Source of the DNA: an uncultured Flavobacteriaceae bacterium
GTDB lineage: Bacteria; Bacteroidota; Bacteroidia; Flavobacteriales; Flavobacteriaceae
Direction of reading: 5' to 3'
Length of the DNA stretch: 64,000 bases
Assembly: GCA_947501625.1 (NCBI GenBank)
Contig: CANMWN010000002.1
Span: 248,001-312,000, forward strand
Shown here: in pieces, positions 16,706 to 26,570 of the stretch
Numbering within the stretch: the first letter of the stretch is position 1
How the letters are laid out: each line of letters starts with the position of its first letter
Made by a program: the position numbers and the translations under genes
The notes under the pieces: model-generated
Database searches by the model: none
The model's input: the letters and a program-made list of their open reading frames with translations, nothing else
Told to the model about the DNA's origin: nothing

Positions 16706-17624
16706 TTAGAAAATAATTTGAAATGAGTGGTATTGATAAAACTCCTGTAAATATTATAATTTTTAGAAGGGTACTGATTTTGGTGTAATGTTTTTTCTTT
16801 TTGGCTTTATTAAGCAAATAAATGGAATAGAGTAGTGGAGAAAAAATCAGTAGAAATATATATCCAAAAACTATGGTATCAATTTTAAGTTTGTTGAAAA
16901 CAATAAAAAGAAATGTAAGGGATGATAAAATTCCTAGAAAAATAGCTACATTTTTCGCACTTTTTCGCCCGAATATTATTGGTAACGTCTTTAGATTGTT
17001 GTTGTAATCTCCGTTTACATCCTCAATATCTTTGACTATTTCTCTAATTAAATTGATTAAAAATGCTATGATTGCATAAATAATTATAATGTGTTGAGTT
17101 GTATTTGTTAGGTTTATTTGCTTTAAATTAATTGGGTGCATTTTATCAAAAATTAATACGATTAAGATGCTTAAGGCAAGTAATAATGAAACAGTTATAT
17201 TTCCAATTAATACTCTTCCTTTTAAATACTTAGAGTAGATAAAAAGTATTGCAGAAATAATAACAAAATATAGCGAGTATATGGGTTTGTTTATCTTAAA
17301 ACTTAGGAATGCCCCTAAAATAACTCCTAATGTATTTAATACAAAATATAATTTCTTCGAGGATTTTATTGAAATGTACTTTTCAATAATAACTTTATTT
17401 GATTTATTGATTAAATCAATTTTATAATCATAAATATCGTTAATTATGTAGCCACTAGCAGTAATACATATGGTAGCAAAAACTAAAAGATAAAATAGTG
17501 AATAGGTGAGTGTAGTTGCAAATTCAAAATTGGATAAAAAATAAAATTTGATTAGAAATTGCATTAAAGCTATTAAAACTAGATTTTTCCATCGAACTAA
17601 TTGAAAAAAATACTTTAAATACAT
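16698..17624 (-). CDS. UbiA-type prenyltransferase
   Basis: 308 aa polytopic membrane protein with about eight to nine helices. Both aspartate-rich prenyl-diphosphate/Mg motifs are present: NDIYDYKID and DIEDVNGDYNNNL. The sequence resembles geranylgeranylglycerol-phosphate geranylgeranyltransferase-like UbiA proteins reported in Bacteroidota, but the acceptor cannot be proved from sequence. It overlaps smpB by one base upstream and maf by eight bases downstream, forming an smpB-ubiA-maf transcription unit. Confidence 0.85.
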   Translation of the reverse strand: MYLKYFFQLVRWKNLVLIALMQFLIKFYFLSNFEFATTLTYSLFYLLVFATICITASGYIINDIYDYKIDLINKSNKVIIEKYISIKSSKKLYFVLNTLGVILGAFLSFKINKPIYSLYFVIISAILFIYSKYLKGRVLIGNITVSLLLALSILIVLIFDKMHPINLKQINLTNTTQHIIIIYAIIAFLINLIREIVKDIEDVNGDYNNNLKTLPIIFGRKSAKNVAIFLGILSSLTFLFIVFNKLKIDTIVFGYIFLLIFSPLLYSIYLLNKAKKKKHYTKISTLLKIIIFTGVLSIPLISNYFLNV

Positions 17625-18079
17625 TAAAAGTCTTTTTTGATTCGTGCTAAATCTCTTTTATTATCTCTATCCTTCATAGTTTGTCTTTTGTCATACAATT
17701 TTTTCCCTTTACAAAGCGCAATTTCAAGTTTTGCCCAACCTTTATCAGTCATAAAGAGTTTTAAAGGAATAATTGTCAATCCTACATTTTGGATTTCTTT
17801 TTGGAGTTTTTTTAATTCTCTTTTATTTAAAAGTAACTTCCTTGCACTTTTTGGATTATGATTGTAGAAATTACCGTGAGAATACTCTTCAATAAACATA
17901 TTTATTACAAATAGTTCTCCTGCCTCATTAAATTCACAAAAGCTCTCAGCAATTCTCGCTTTACTTGCTCTAATACTCTTAATTTCAGTACCACTCAATT
18001 TTATTCCTGCAACATATTTGTCAAGAATTTCGTACTCAAATCGAGCCTTTTTATTTTGTATGTTTATTTTATTTTGCAC
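17624..18079 (-). CDS. smpB: SsrA-binding protein SmpB
   Basis: 151 aa from a GTG start at 18079. The conserved core (NKKARFEYEILDKYVAG, KLSGTEIKSIR, ESFCEF, CKGKKLYDKR) and the basic tail ending RIKKDF are typical. SmpB brings tmRNA to stalled ribosomes. A longer frame reaches a TTG at 18103, but that start would lie three bases from the upstream gene's terminator and adds residues (HLITFVN) not typical of the family, so GTG is preferred. First gene of the smpB-ubiA-maf unit. Confidence 0.93.
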   Translation of the reverse strand: MQNKINIQNKKARFEYEILDKYVAGIKLSGTEIKSIRASKARIAESFCEFNEAGELFVINMFIEEYSHGNFYNHNPKSARKLLLNKRELKKLQKEIQNVGLTIIPLKLFMTDKGWAKLEIALCKGKKLYDKRQTMKDRDNKRDLARIKKDF

Positions 18080-18104
18080 GTTTACAAATGTAATTAAATG
18101 CAAT

Positions 18105-18134
18105 AAAAAACTCTTAGAATTTTCTAAGAGTTTT
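18105..18134 (-). terminator. Intrinsic terminator of the M61 peptidase gene
   Basis: A 13-bp perfect stem, AAAACTCTTAGAA with TTCTAAGAGTTTT, has a two-base loop and is followed on the minus strand by T6. It lies directly after the peptidase stop and just upstream of smpB. Confidence 0.88.
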
Positions 18135-18139
18135 GTTTT

Positions 18140-19696
18140 TTAAAGTTTTTCCATCCATTTATTTCGCAACTTTAATTGTTCTTCAGTTGCTTCAGTATTT
18201 ACTTCAAATAGAAATTTCTCAGGAGTGTATTTAATTCCTATTTTCTGATAATACTCTTTTAAAGGCAATGGCGTTGCTTTTTTAATATATAAATCAATAA
18301 ACTCTTTTATTTCAGGATAAGTGAGTTCAGTAAACTCATTAAAGAAATTCTCCTCATTGAATGCCTTGTTTGGGCCATACATCTTTGCTAATTCGTTAAC
18401 AACATCAATTAGACCTCTTTCACCGTTTGAAAGCTCTAAGAGTCTAATATCTAACAATCCTCCGATTAAAGCACCTTTCATATAAATGTTTGGATATTGC
18501 TTTTGACCATCTTCAGTAAATGAATCTAATGATAAATCCAATAAACTATAATCGATATCGAAATAATTTTGTGAGATATAACTTTTACGTCTCAGTGTTG
18601 CTAAATAACTATCTAAATCTTTTTCTCTCGATCTAAATAACATCATATGTGAAGCCCATTCCGTGATTCCTTCATATAGCCATAAATGTTTTGAAGCAAC
18701 AGGTTTTATAAAATTGAATTCTTGAATAATTTCACTATGAATATTCAATGGCGTTACAATATGAAAAAACTCATGAGCAGCAATATCTTTAAAACTTTGT
18801 TCCATTTCGTTCCATGGCTTTTCATTAAGGGTATATTCAGAACTATAAGAATGCTCCCAAGCACCTTTTGGCTGAAGATTATTAGTTTCCAAAAACACTA
18901 AAAAAGTATAACGATCAACAGGCAATCCTTTTAAAAATTTGCTTGCAGATTTTAGCATTCCTTCCATTGATGCTAATATTTGATGTGATTGCACTAATCC
19001 TTTTTCTGAATAGGTATAAATATCGATTGCAGTTCCTTCAACATTAGTTGTTGCTTTAGTAAGTTCACCTAAAAGAATTGGCGAGTCTACGGCATGATCA
19101 AAATTATTAGCAGTATACGAACCGTTATCGTTAAGTACAAGTGCAGTTCCTGCTTCCCAAGTGTCTGGATAATCAATGCTAATATTCATTGGCAATGATT
19201 GTAAACCTTTAATATAACCAAAAACACCTTGACCATTTATTAATGCATGGTTTTCTTCAATAGAAGTACCTGCCATTGCATAAATTTTGTTTTTTTCTAC
19301 AGGATTATCGTAAGTTTCAGCAATTTCATAAACAATAGTTTTTACCTTTTTTGGGTTAGAAATTTTAAATTGATTTGTAGAGACTTGTGTAGTTTGTATA
19401 ATTTTTCCTTTTTTATCAAGTGCAATAAACGATCGAACAAAACGACCAATGTCCATTATTTGGTATGTTCCTGGAGCAGTTGCGGCAAATTGAAAAATAT
19501 TATTTTCATCCTTTAATTTTGGAACGGTAACTTTAACTTTAAAAGTATCTTTAAATCTATCATTTAAGTTAATATTAAATTTTATTTCTTTTGTATTAGT
19601 TGCAACTGTATTGTTGTTTGTGGTAGTTTTTGAACTATTACAAGAGATTAATAGTAGTAAAAACAATGTGAAAATTGAGGTCTTTAGTTTTGTCAT
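18140..19696 (-). CDS. M61 family metallopeptidase lipoprotein
   Basis: 518 aa. Lipobox LISC places Cys19 at the mature N-terminus. The zinc site HEFFH (308-312) and the downstream third ligand region YEGITEW (Glu342) match M61 glycyl aminopeptidases, preceded by the usual beta-rich N-terminal domain. The family often carries a C-terminal PDZ domain; this protein ends after the catalytic domain and appears to lack it. Likely a periplasmic or outer-membrane-anchored peptidase with Gly/Ala preference. Monocistronic, with its own terminator. Confidence 0.88.
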   Translation of the reverse strand: MTKLKTSIFTLFLLLLISCNSSKTTTNNNTVATNTKEIKFNINLNDRFKDTFKVKVTVPKLKDENNIFQFAATAPGTYQIMDIGRFVRSFIALDKKGKIIQTTQVSTNQFKISNPKKVKTIVYEIAETYDNPVEKNKIYAMAGTSIEENHALINGQGVFGYIKGLQSLPMNISIDYPDTWEAGTALVLNDNGSYTANNFDHAVDSPILLGELTKATTNVEGTAIDIYTYSEKGLVQSHQILASMEGMLKSASKFLKGLPVDRYTFLVFLETNNLQPKGAWEHSYSSEYTLNEKPWNEMEQSFKDIAAHEFFHIVTPLNIHSEIIQEFNFIKPVASKHLWLYEGITEWASHMMLFRSREKDLDSYLATLRRKSYISQNYFDIDYSLLDLSLDSFTEDGQKQYPNIYMKGALIGGLLDIRLLELSNGERGLIDVVNELAKMYGPNKAFNEENFFNEFTELTYPEIKEFIDLYIKKATPLPLKEYYQKIGIKYTPEKFLFEVNTEATEEQLKLRNKWMEKL

Positions 19697-19760
19697 TAGT
19701 ATGTATTTATAGATTTAACAAAGTTAACTTTTAAGCAAGTATTCAAATAATAATTTTTTG

Positions 19761-20390
19761 TTAAAAAATATATAGAAAACCTGTTTCGAAATTTGTGCTA
19801 TTGTAGCCACTATTTGGGTTTTTTAATTGAAAATTTGAAACATGACGAATACCATATCTAAAATCAACAATTACTTTTTTGAATTTGTGTGAAAACCCAA
19901 AAGCAAAAATATCAGAAAAAGAAAAACCTTTTGCCATGCGTTCTGTTTTTGTATCAATAGTCATTGGACCAACACTTCCTAATGCATATATACTGAGATT
20001 ATTGTTTACATGATATCTGGAAATTACGCCTAAATTCAAGACATATTCTTTCATGGTCTTGTTTTTAGTCATTATTTCACGTTCTTCAATATAGTTAGGG
20101 TTTTCTTGTGGAGTTATAAAATGCTTGTTAAGAAGTTGATGTTCAGAGATATATACGCTCGGCTCAATATTTATTTCAAAACTAAATTTTCCAGATTCTT
20201 TAAATGTATAGTTAATTTGACCTTTGTAAAAAGTAGTTTCATATTTATAATCTTTATCACCAAAAGGGAAGATACTTTGCTTTCCTTTTCCGAAATTAAA
20301 TCCGTATTTAAATTTTGTTTCTTTTTCTTTTTGCGAGTACATAGTTATGGTGAAAAATGAAACTGCAATGATTAGTAGAGTTTTTTTCAA
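19761..20390 (-). CDS. PagL-like acyloxyacyl hydrolase / lipid A deacylase
   Basis: 209 aa with a signal peptide (about 1-19) and a beta-barrel profile. The C-terminal block RYGIRHVSNFQLKNPNSG contains the PagL His-x-Ser pair (His183, Ser185) followed by Asn186 and the NPNSGYN signature; an acidic residue for the triad is probably Glu202. PagL enzymes remove an acyl chain from lipid A in the outer membrane; in Bacteroidota this family is often called acyloxyacyl hydrolase. Divergent from the 5'-nucleotidase gene, with a 57-bp shared upstream region. Confidence 0.8.
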   Translation of the reverse strand: MKKTLLIIAVSFFTITMYSQKEKETKFKYGFNFGKGKQSIFPFGDKDYKYETTFYKGQINYTFKESGKFSFEINIEPSVYISEHQLLNKHFITPQENPNYIEEREIMTKNKTMKEYVLNLGVISRYHVNNNLSIYALGSVGPMTIDTKTERMAKGFSFSDIFAFGFSHKFKKVIVDFRYGIRHVSNFQLKNPNSGYNSTNFETGFLYIF

Positions 20391-20418
20391 ACTATAATTT
20401 ATTATGGTTGTTATTCAC

Positions 20419-20426
20419 TAAATTTG
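20419..20426 (+). promoter_or_regulatory. -7 box upstream of the 5'-nucleotidase gene
   Basis: TAAATTTG matches TAnnTTTG, 21 bases before the ATG at 20448. A -33 TTTG at the standard spacing is not evident. Confidence 0.45.
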
Positions 20427-20447
20427 TACAAACTTAATTATTAAAAC

Positions 20448-21950
20448 ATGAAAAAAGTATTTTTTTATTTATTTCTAGTTACATTTTTTGCTTGCAAAAA
20501 AAATGACAATAAAATTGAATTTAATATAGTCCAAGTAAATGATGTATATGAAATTGGCACTATGGAAGGTGGTAAAGTGGGAGGATTGTCTAGAGTTGCA
20601 ACAATAGTTAATGATTTAAGAAAGGAAAATGAAAATACATTGTTAATGCATGCAGGAGATTTTTTGAACCCTTCATTAATCGGTACATTAAAAGATGAAA
20701 ACGGTGAAAGATATAGAGGGAAACAAATGATAGCTGTAATGAATGCTATGAAATTTGATTTAGTTGTTTTAGGTAATCACGAGTTTGATTTATCGTATCC
20801 AGATTTGCAAAAACGTTTTAACGAATCAAATTTTCAATGGATTGCTACGGATGTGAAATTAAGGTCAGATGGAAAAACTATGCCTTTTTATAAGATGAAG
20901 GATAGTGTTAAAGAAGAATTCCCAAAAACATTTACTTTCAACTTAATTGATGATGATGGAACTGAACTAAAACTTGGATTTTTTAGTGCAACTGTACCAT
21001 CAAACAACAAAGAGTATGTTGTTTATGGAGACTTGTATCAAGATGCTATAAACGCTTATAAAAAATTAGAACCAACTACTGATATTGTTTTAGGGCTTAC
21101 ACATGTTGCATTAAACCAAGACAAATTAATTGCAAACTCACTTCCTAAAGTACCTTTACTTATTGGAGGCCATGAGCATACCAATATGTTAATTCCAGTT
21201 GGTGATGCTGTTATCGCCAAAGCAGATGCAAATGCAAGAACAGTATATATTCATCGAATAACTTATGATAAAAAAACAAAAGAGACTACTGTTAATTCTG
21301 AGTTGAAACATGTAACAGATGAGATTCCTGATGATCCCGAAGTTGCAGCAGTTGTTGATAAATGGACTTCAATAATGGATGAAAAACTGAAAGGAATAAT
21401 TAATGATCCTTATAAAGTTATTTATACAACCAATATCCCACTTGAAGGCCGTGACAAACCAATAAGAAGTGTACAGACTAATTTAGGTCAGTTAATTGCC
21501 AAGGCTATGGAAAATTCTTATGAAGAATTGGATTGTGCTATAATTAACGGAGGTTCAATAAGAATTGATGATCAACTAAATGGTGATATCACAGGAGTTG
21601 ATATTTTTAGAGTATTGCCTTTTGGTGGCGGAATTCAAAAAGTTTCTATGACTGGAGAACTTCTAGAAAGAGTTTTGAATTACGGTCGTTTAAAAGCTGG
21701 AACTGGCGCATATCTTCAATATGCAAGTATTACATACAATAACGATACTAGGCAATGGCAAGTAGGAGGGAAACCTATCAAAAAATCTAAAGTTTATAAG
21801 TTGGCTTTAACTGATTATTTATTGCTTGGATTCGATATTCCTTTTCTAAAAATTGGCGTTAATGGACTTATTAAAGTTCATCCAAATCCAGAAATTTCTG
21901 ATAATAATGACATTAGAAAAGTTGTTATAAACTATATTTCAGAGATTTAA
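20448..21950 (+). CDS. Lipoprotein 5'-nucleotidase / 2',3'-cyclic phosphodiesterase (UshA-like)
   Basis: 500 aa. Lipobox FFAC (Cys16). The N-terminal calcineurin-like domain shows VNDVYEIG, HAGDFL, GNHEFD and GGHEHT metal-binding motifs; the first has Tyr where NDxHG is usual. The C-terminal 5'-nucleotidase domain has AIINGGSIR and the LPFGGGIQKV substrate loop. Such enzymes salvage extracellular nucleotides by removing phosphate. It is followed after 115 bp by the porin-like gene, whose own promoter and operator-like sites make an independent transcript likely. Confidence 0.92.
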   Translation: MKKVFFYLFLVTFFACKKNDNKIEFNIVQVNDVYEIGTMEGGKVGGLSRVATIVNDLRKENENTLLMHAGDFLNPSLIGTLKDENGERYRGKQMIAVMNAMKFDLVVLGNHEFDLSYPDLQKRFNESNFQWIATDVKLRSDGKTMPFYKMKDSVKEEFPKTFTFNLIDDDGTELKLGFFSATVPSNNKEYVVYGDLYQDAINAYKKLEPTTDIVLGLTHVALNQDKLIANSLPKVPLLIGGHEHTNMLIPVGDAVIAKADANARTVYIHRITYDKKTKETTVNSELKHVTDEIPDDPEVAAVVDKWTSIMDEKLKGIINDPYKVIYTTNIPLEGRDKPIRSVQTNLGQLIAKAMENSYEELDCAIINGGSIRIDDQLNGDITGVDIFRVLPFGGGIQKVSMTGELLERVLNYGRLKAGTGAYLQYASITYNNDTRQWQVGGKPIKKSKVYKLALTDYLLLGFDIPFLKIGVNGLIKVHPNPEISDNNDIRKVVINYISEI

Positions 21951-21965
21951 AATAAACCCTTATTT

Positions 21966-21988
21966 TTATTTAAAATAAATCTAAATAA
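21966..21988 (+). promoter_or_regulatory. Upstream copy of a 23-bp operator-like palindrome
   Basis: A 23-bp imperfect palindrome, half-sites TTATTTAAAAT and AATCTAAATAA (nine of eleven positions pair), ends two bases before the -33 element. The second copy at 22038 shares a 16-base identical core AAATAAATCTAAATAA. Position on both sides of the promoter suggests a repressor operator; the iron link is inferred from the ferritin downstream. Confidence 0.6.
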
Positions 21989-21990
21989 AG

Positions 21991-22021
21991 TTTGCAAATA
22001 TTATAATATATGATATTTTTG
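21991..22021 (+). promoter_or_regulatory. Consensus promoter of the porin-like gene
   Basis: TTTG (21991-21994), a 19-base spacer and TATTTTTG (22014-22021) match the Bacteroidota consensus exactly. Predicted start near 22027. Confidence 0.8.
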
Positions 22022-22037
22022 CCAAGAATTTATAACC

Positions 22038-22060
22038 TTATTTTAAATAAATCTAAATAA
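22038..22060 (+). promoter_or_regulatory. Downstream copy of the 23-bp operator-like palindrome
   Basis: Half-sites TTATTTTAAAT and AATCTAAATAA (eight of eleven paired), placed between the predicted transcription start and the ATG at 22066. Same core as the copy at 21966-21988. Confidence 0.6.
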
Positions 22061-22065
22061 CAATA

Positions 22066-23217
22066 ATGAAAAAATTATTATTTGCTGGAATACTTTTAAG
22101 TTCAATAATCGTATCAGCACAAACCTCAAATGATAGTATACCGCAATTAACTGTTAATACTGCAGATAGGCTTTTAACTACCGTTCAAAACTCTCCTCTA
22201 ACCATTGGTGGATATGGGGAAATAACTTATAACCAACCAGAAAGTGCAAATGGAGAATTGGATGTACAGCGATTGGTATTAATGTTTGGTTACAAATTTA
22301 ACGATAAGACGCAGTTTATTACTGAGATTGAGTTTGAACATGTAAGCGAAGTATTTGTTGAACAAGCATTCCTACAATATAGTTTAAATGATAATGTAAA
22401 TTTAAGAGGTGGATTGATGTTAGTACCTATGGGAATTGTGAACGAATTCCACGAACCAACAACTTTTAATGGTGTAGAGCGTCCATCAATAGATGGTTCT
22501 ATTATCCCTACAACTTGGAGAGAAATTGGAGTAGGTGTTGCTGGAAAAAGTAATGAGGCTTCATTGAGATATCAAGCATATCTTTTCAACGGTTTCAAAT
22601 CTGTTAATGGAACAAAAGTTCTGGGAGGAAAGAATGGATTAAGAAATGGACGTCAAAAAGGAGCAAGATCAACGATTAATAAACCAAACTTGGCAGGAAA
22701 GTTAGATTATTACGGAATTAATGGTTTGCGTCTTGGTTTGTCTGGATATTTCGGAAGAACTCAAGCTGCAGATGATGTTGATGATTTAGATGGTTCAGAT
22801 GTTGGAATTGCCATGGTAGGTCTTGATGCAAGGTATACAAACAAACGTTTTGCTGCAAGAGGACAATTTATCAATGCAAGTTTAAAAGATACGGATGCTT
22901 ATAATTCTTTAAATTCTGCTGAACTAGGAAGTAGGTTAATGGGTTGGTATTTAGAGAGTTCGTATAATTTATTATCACAAGATAAACAACAACAATTATG
23001 GGCATTTGTGAGATATGAAGATTATGATACTCATGCAGATGTTGAAGGAAGTTTGGTGCGTAATAGGGCATACGATAGAAATGATATCACTTTTGGATTG
23101 AGTTATAAACTAGCTCCAGGAGCAGTAGTTAAAGGTGATTATCAAATAAAAAGTAATGAAGTTGCTGGAAGCGACTCAACAGGACAACTAAACTTTGGAA
23201 TAGGAGTTTGGTTTTAA
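22066..23217 (+). CDS. Outer membrane porin-like protein
   Basis: 383 aa. A signal peptide (about 1-18, ending VSAQ) precedes a long series of alternating beta strands ending in LNFGIGVWF, a typical outer-membrane C-terminal strand with terminal Phe. The SPLTIGGYGEITYNQ and VQRLVLMFGYKFNDKTQ segments resemble Bacteroidota phosphate-selective-porin-type (OprO/OprP-like) barrels. The solute is unknown. The promoter is bracketed by two operator-like palindromes. It precedes the FMN-binding protein, four-helix membrane protein and ferritin, so a role in metal or redox homeostasis is suspected (inference). Confidence 0.75.
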   Translation: MKKLLFAGILLSSIIVSAQTSNDSIPQLTVNTADRLLTTVQNSPLTIGGYGEITYNQPESANGELDVQRLVLMFGYKFNDKTQFITEIEFEHVSEVFVEQAFLQYSLNDNVNLRGGLMLVPMGIVNEFHEPTTFNGVERPSIDGSIIPTTWREIGVGVAGKSNEASLRYQAYLFNGFKSVNGTKVLGGKNGLRNGRQKGARSTINKPNLAGKLDYYGINGLRLGLSGYFGRTQAADDVDDLDGSDVGIAMVGLDARYTNKRFAARGQFINASLKDTDAYNSLNSAELGSRLMGWYLESSYNLLSQDKQQQLWAFVRYEDYDTHADVEGSLVRNRAYDRNDITFGLSYKLAPGAVVKGDYQIKSNEVAGSDSTGQLNFGIGVWF

Positions 23218-23314
23218 CAAATAGTATATTGAGTTAGTTTTTTAATGGAGCAAATAGTTGAATTCTACATTGGATTTGGCTATTTGCTATTTAAAAAAAA
23301 TTTATTTTTGCAGT

Positions 23315-23851
23315 ATGAAATATAGAAACGTTTTTTTAGTTTTTTTCTCAATTTTAGTGTTGACATTGATGTCATTTGACTTGCCAAAAAACATCAATAA
23401 AAAAGTGACAAAAGAGATAAAATCGGTATATGAAATAAGTGATTTTAGTTTAAATTCAGTTTCTATTTCTTCAGAATACACAAAAAACTTATATTCAATT
23501 ATTGATTCAACTACATTATTTCAAATAATTGAAAAAGAAATTGTTATAGGTTACGCTTATGTTGCCAAGGCTCCGAGTAAAACAGATCATTTTGATTATC
23601 TTGTATTGTTTGATAAAGATTTTATCATCAAAAAAGCCAAAGTACTAGTTTATCGAGAAGATTATGGTGCAGAGATTGGAAGTAAGCGTTGGTTAAAACA
23701 ATTTATTGGCAAAGAAAAAAATAGTGATTTAAAATACGAAAGAGACATTATTGCTATTTCTGGAGCAACTATTTCTGCAAAATCAATGACTATTGCTGTA
23801 AATAACTTATTAAGTTCAATTGGTCAATTACAAAAACAAGAAGTATTATAA
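23315..23851 (+). CDS. FMN-binding domain protein (RnfG/NqrC type)
   Basis: 178 aa from ATG 23315; an extended frame from 23258 adds 19 residues ahead of an otherwise normal signal/anchor segment (about 1-22). The C-terminal part carries LVYREDYGAEIGS and the flavinylation motif SGATIS, with Thr152 the expected site of phosphoester-linked FMN. Such domains sit in the periplasm and pass electrons. Its stop overlaps the ATG of the next gene (TAATG). No Rnf or Nqr subunit and no ApbE flavin transferase is in the window; the latter would be needed in trans. Confidence 0.85.
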   Translation: MKYRNVFLVFFSILVLTLMSFDLPKNINKKVTKEIKSVYEISDFSLNSVSISSEYTKNLYSIIDSTTLFQIIEKEIVIGYAYVAKAPSKTDHFDYLVLFDKDFIIKKAKVLVYREDYGAEIGSKRWLKQFIGKEKNSDLKYERDIIAISGATISAKSMTIAVNNLLSSIGQLQKQEVL

Positions 23852-24351
23852 TGCAGTTTCAAGGTAGCATTCATCAATTCCCAAAAGAAATCAAAGTGTT
23901 GATTGCAGTATTTTTAGTGGTATTGAGTATTGGTTTTTATACAGGATTGACTTTTGTAAACGAAACTACTAGCACGAGTCCTGAAGGAATAGAAGCTAAC
24001 TATAATGGGAATGAGAGTGATGAAGATGCCAAAGTGATGAAATTTAAAAAATCAAAAAGAGAAATTTTAACTTTGGTTCATAATCATATATTATCGCTTT
24101 CAATTAATTTCTTTATTGTTTCATTATTATTATCAACAACGAGTATTAACATGAGATTAAAGTATTTTTTAATGGTTGAACCATTAATATCTGTACTATT
24201 GACTTTTGGCGGAATATATATGCTATGGCTTGGTATTTCTTGGATGAAATATGTGATTATGATATCAGGAATGTTAATGACAGCATCATTTATAGTAGCA
24301 ACTAGTATTATCTTTATGCAATTATTAAAAAAACAATCTAAAGTTTCTTAA
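23851..24351 (+). CDS. Four-helix membrane protein coupled to the FMN-binding protein
   Basis: 166 aa. One helix (about 17-35), an acidic loop (about 40-65), then three helices (about 82-101, 107-128 and 133-156). The second helix begins LVHNHILSLSINFF, placing two histidines at the membrane edge where a haem or quinone could be held; this is speculation. No family is recognised. The one-base overlap with the FMN protein gene and the 23-bp gap to ferritin argue for co-expression. It may be the membrane partner that delivers electrons to the periplasmic flavin. Confidence 0.6.
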   Translation: MQFQGSIHQFPKEIKVLIAVFLVVLSIGFYTGLTFVNETTSTSPEGIEANYNGNESDEDAKVMKFKKSKREILTLVHNHILSLSINFFIVSLLLSTTSINMRLKYFLMVEPLISVLLTFGGIYMLWLGISWMKYVIMISGMLMTASFIVATSIIFMQLLKKQSKVS

Positions 24352-24374
24352 TTTTACACAAAATTAGATTTATT

Positions 24375-24878
24375 ATGGATAAGCAAATTGAAAAACTATT
24401 AAACGATCAAGTAAAATTTGAAGCAGATGCTTCTATGCAATACCTTGCTATGGCTTCTTGGGCCGATGAAAACGGCTATAATGGTATTGCAGATTTCTTC
24501 TACAAGCAATCGGAAGAAGAAAGATTGCACATGACTAAGTTGGTTAAGTTTATCAATGAGCGAAGTGGAAAGGTTTTGATACCACAATTGGACAAGCCTA
24601 AGAGTGATTATAGTTCTATTAACGAATTATTTGAAGCTTTTTTGGCTAGTGAAATGTTCGTGACTCAGCAAGTAAATCACGTAATCCACGAATGTTTACA
24701 ACACAAAGATTATAATGTTCATAATTTTATGCAATGGTATGTAACTGAGCAACTTGAAGAAGAAGCGACAGCTAGAACATTATTGGATAAGTTGAATATT
24801 ATTGGTAGTGATAAATCTGGTCATTATTTATTTGACCGTGATATAAATCAAATTACAGCAGTCACACCTGAAGAGTAA
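24375..24878 (+). CDS. ftnA: Ferritin
   Basis: 167 aa. Non-haem ferritin with the four-helix-bundle signature: EADASMQYLAMASWADENGY (helix A with the ferroxidase Glu), EEERLHMTKLVKF (helix B with Glu and His ligands), and helix D QWYVTEQLEEEATARTLLD. It oxidises Fe(II) and stores iron as a mineral core inside a 24-mer in the cytoplasm. It lies 23 bp after the membrane protein gene and three bases before a small Cys/Lys-rich ORF. Confidence 0.96.
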   Translation: MDKQIEKLLNDQVKFEADASMQYLAMASWADENGYNGIADFFYKQSEEERLHMTKLVKFINERSGKVLIPQLDKPKSDYSSINELFEAFLASEMFVTQQVNHVIHECLQHKDYNVHNFMQWYVTEQLEEEATARTLLDKLNIIGSDKSGHYLFDRDINQITAVTPEE

Positions 24879-24881
24879 ATT

Positions 24882-25025
24882 ATGGCTGGAAATGAAACTT
24901 ATGGTTTAGCAAACGCTTGTTTTGATACTTCCTGTTTTATGCCTTATACTAACAAGAAAAAGAAGTGCTGCAAGAAGTTTAAAAAGAAAGGAAAAACGAA
25001 TTGTAAGCGTTGTCCAAAAATTTAG
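24882..25025 (+). CDS. 47-aa Cys/Lys-rich small protein following ferritin
   Basis: This small ORF starts with ATG three bases after the ferritin stop and ends TAG at 25025. The N-terminal half is uncharged and contains two Cys (NACFDTSCF). The C-terminal half is very basic, with KKKKCCKKFKKKGK and then two further Cys in NCKRCP, giving six Cys in all. The spacing suggests metal or nucleic acid binding. Position makes it part of the ferritin transcript; a role in iron handling is inference. The composition and coupling argue that it is a real gene. Confidence 0.7.
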   Translation: MAGNETYGLANACFDTSCFMPYTNKKKKCCKKFKKKGKTNCKRCPKI

Positions 25026-26553
<1,528 letters not shown>

Positions 26554-26570
26554 GTTGTAGAAATTTAATT

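Noticed and set aside
18085-18092. TACATTTG box before smpB
   Set aside because: It matches TAnnTTTG but would start the transcript at or beyond the GTG start, and its -33 region falls in the upstream terminator.
23303-23310. TATTTTTG box before the FMN-binding protein gene
   Set aside because: It lies only five bases before the ATG, which would place the transcription start inside the codon region, and the -33 spacing is only 16; transcription from the porin promoter is more likely.
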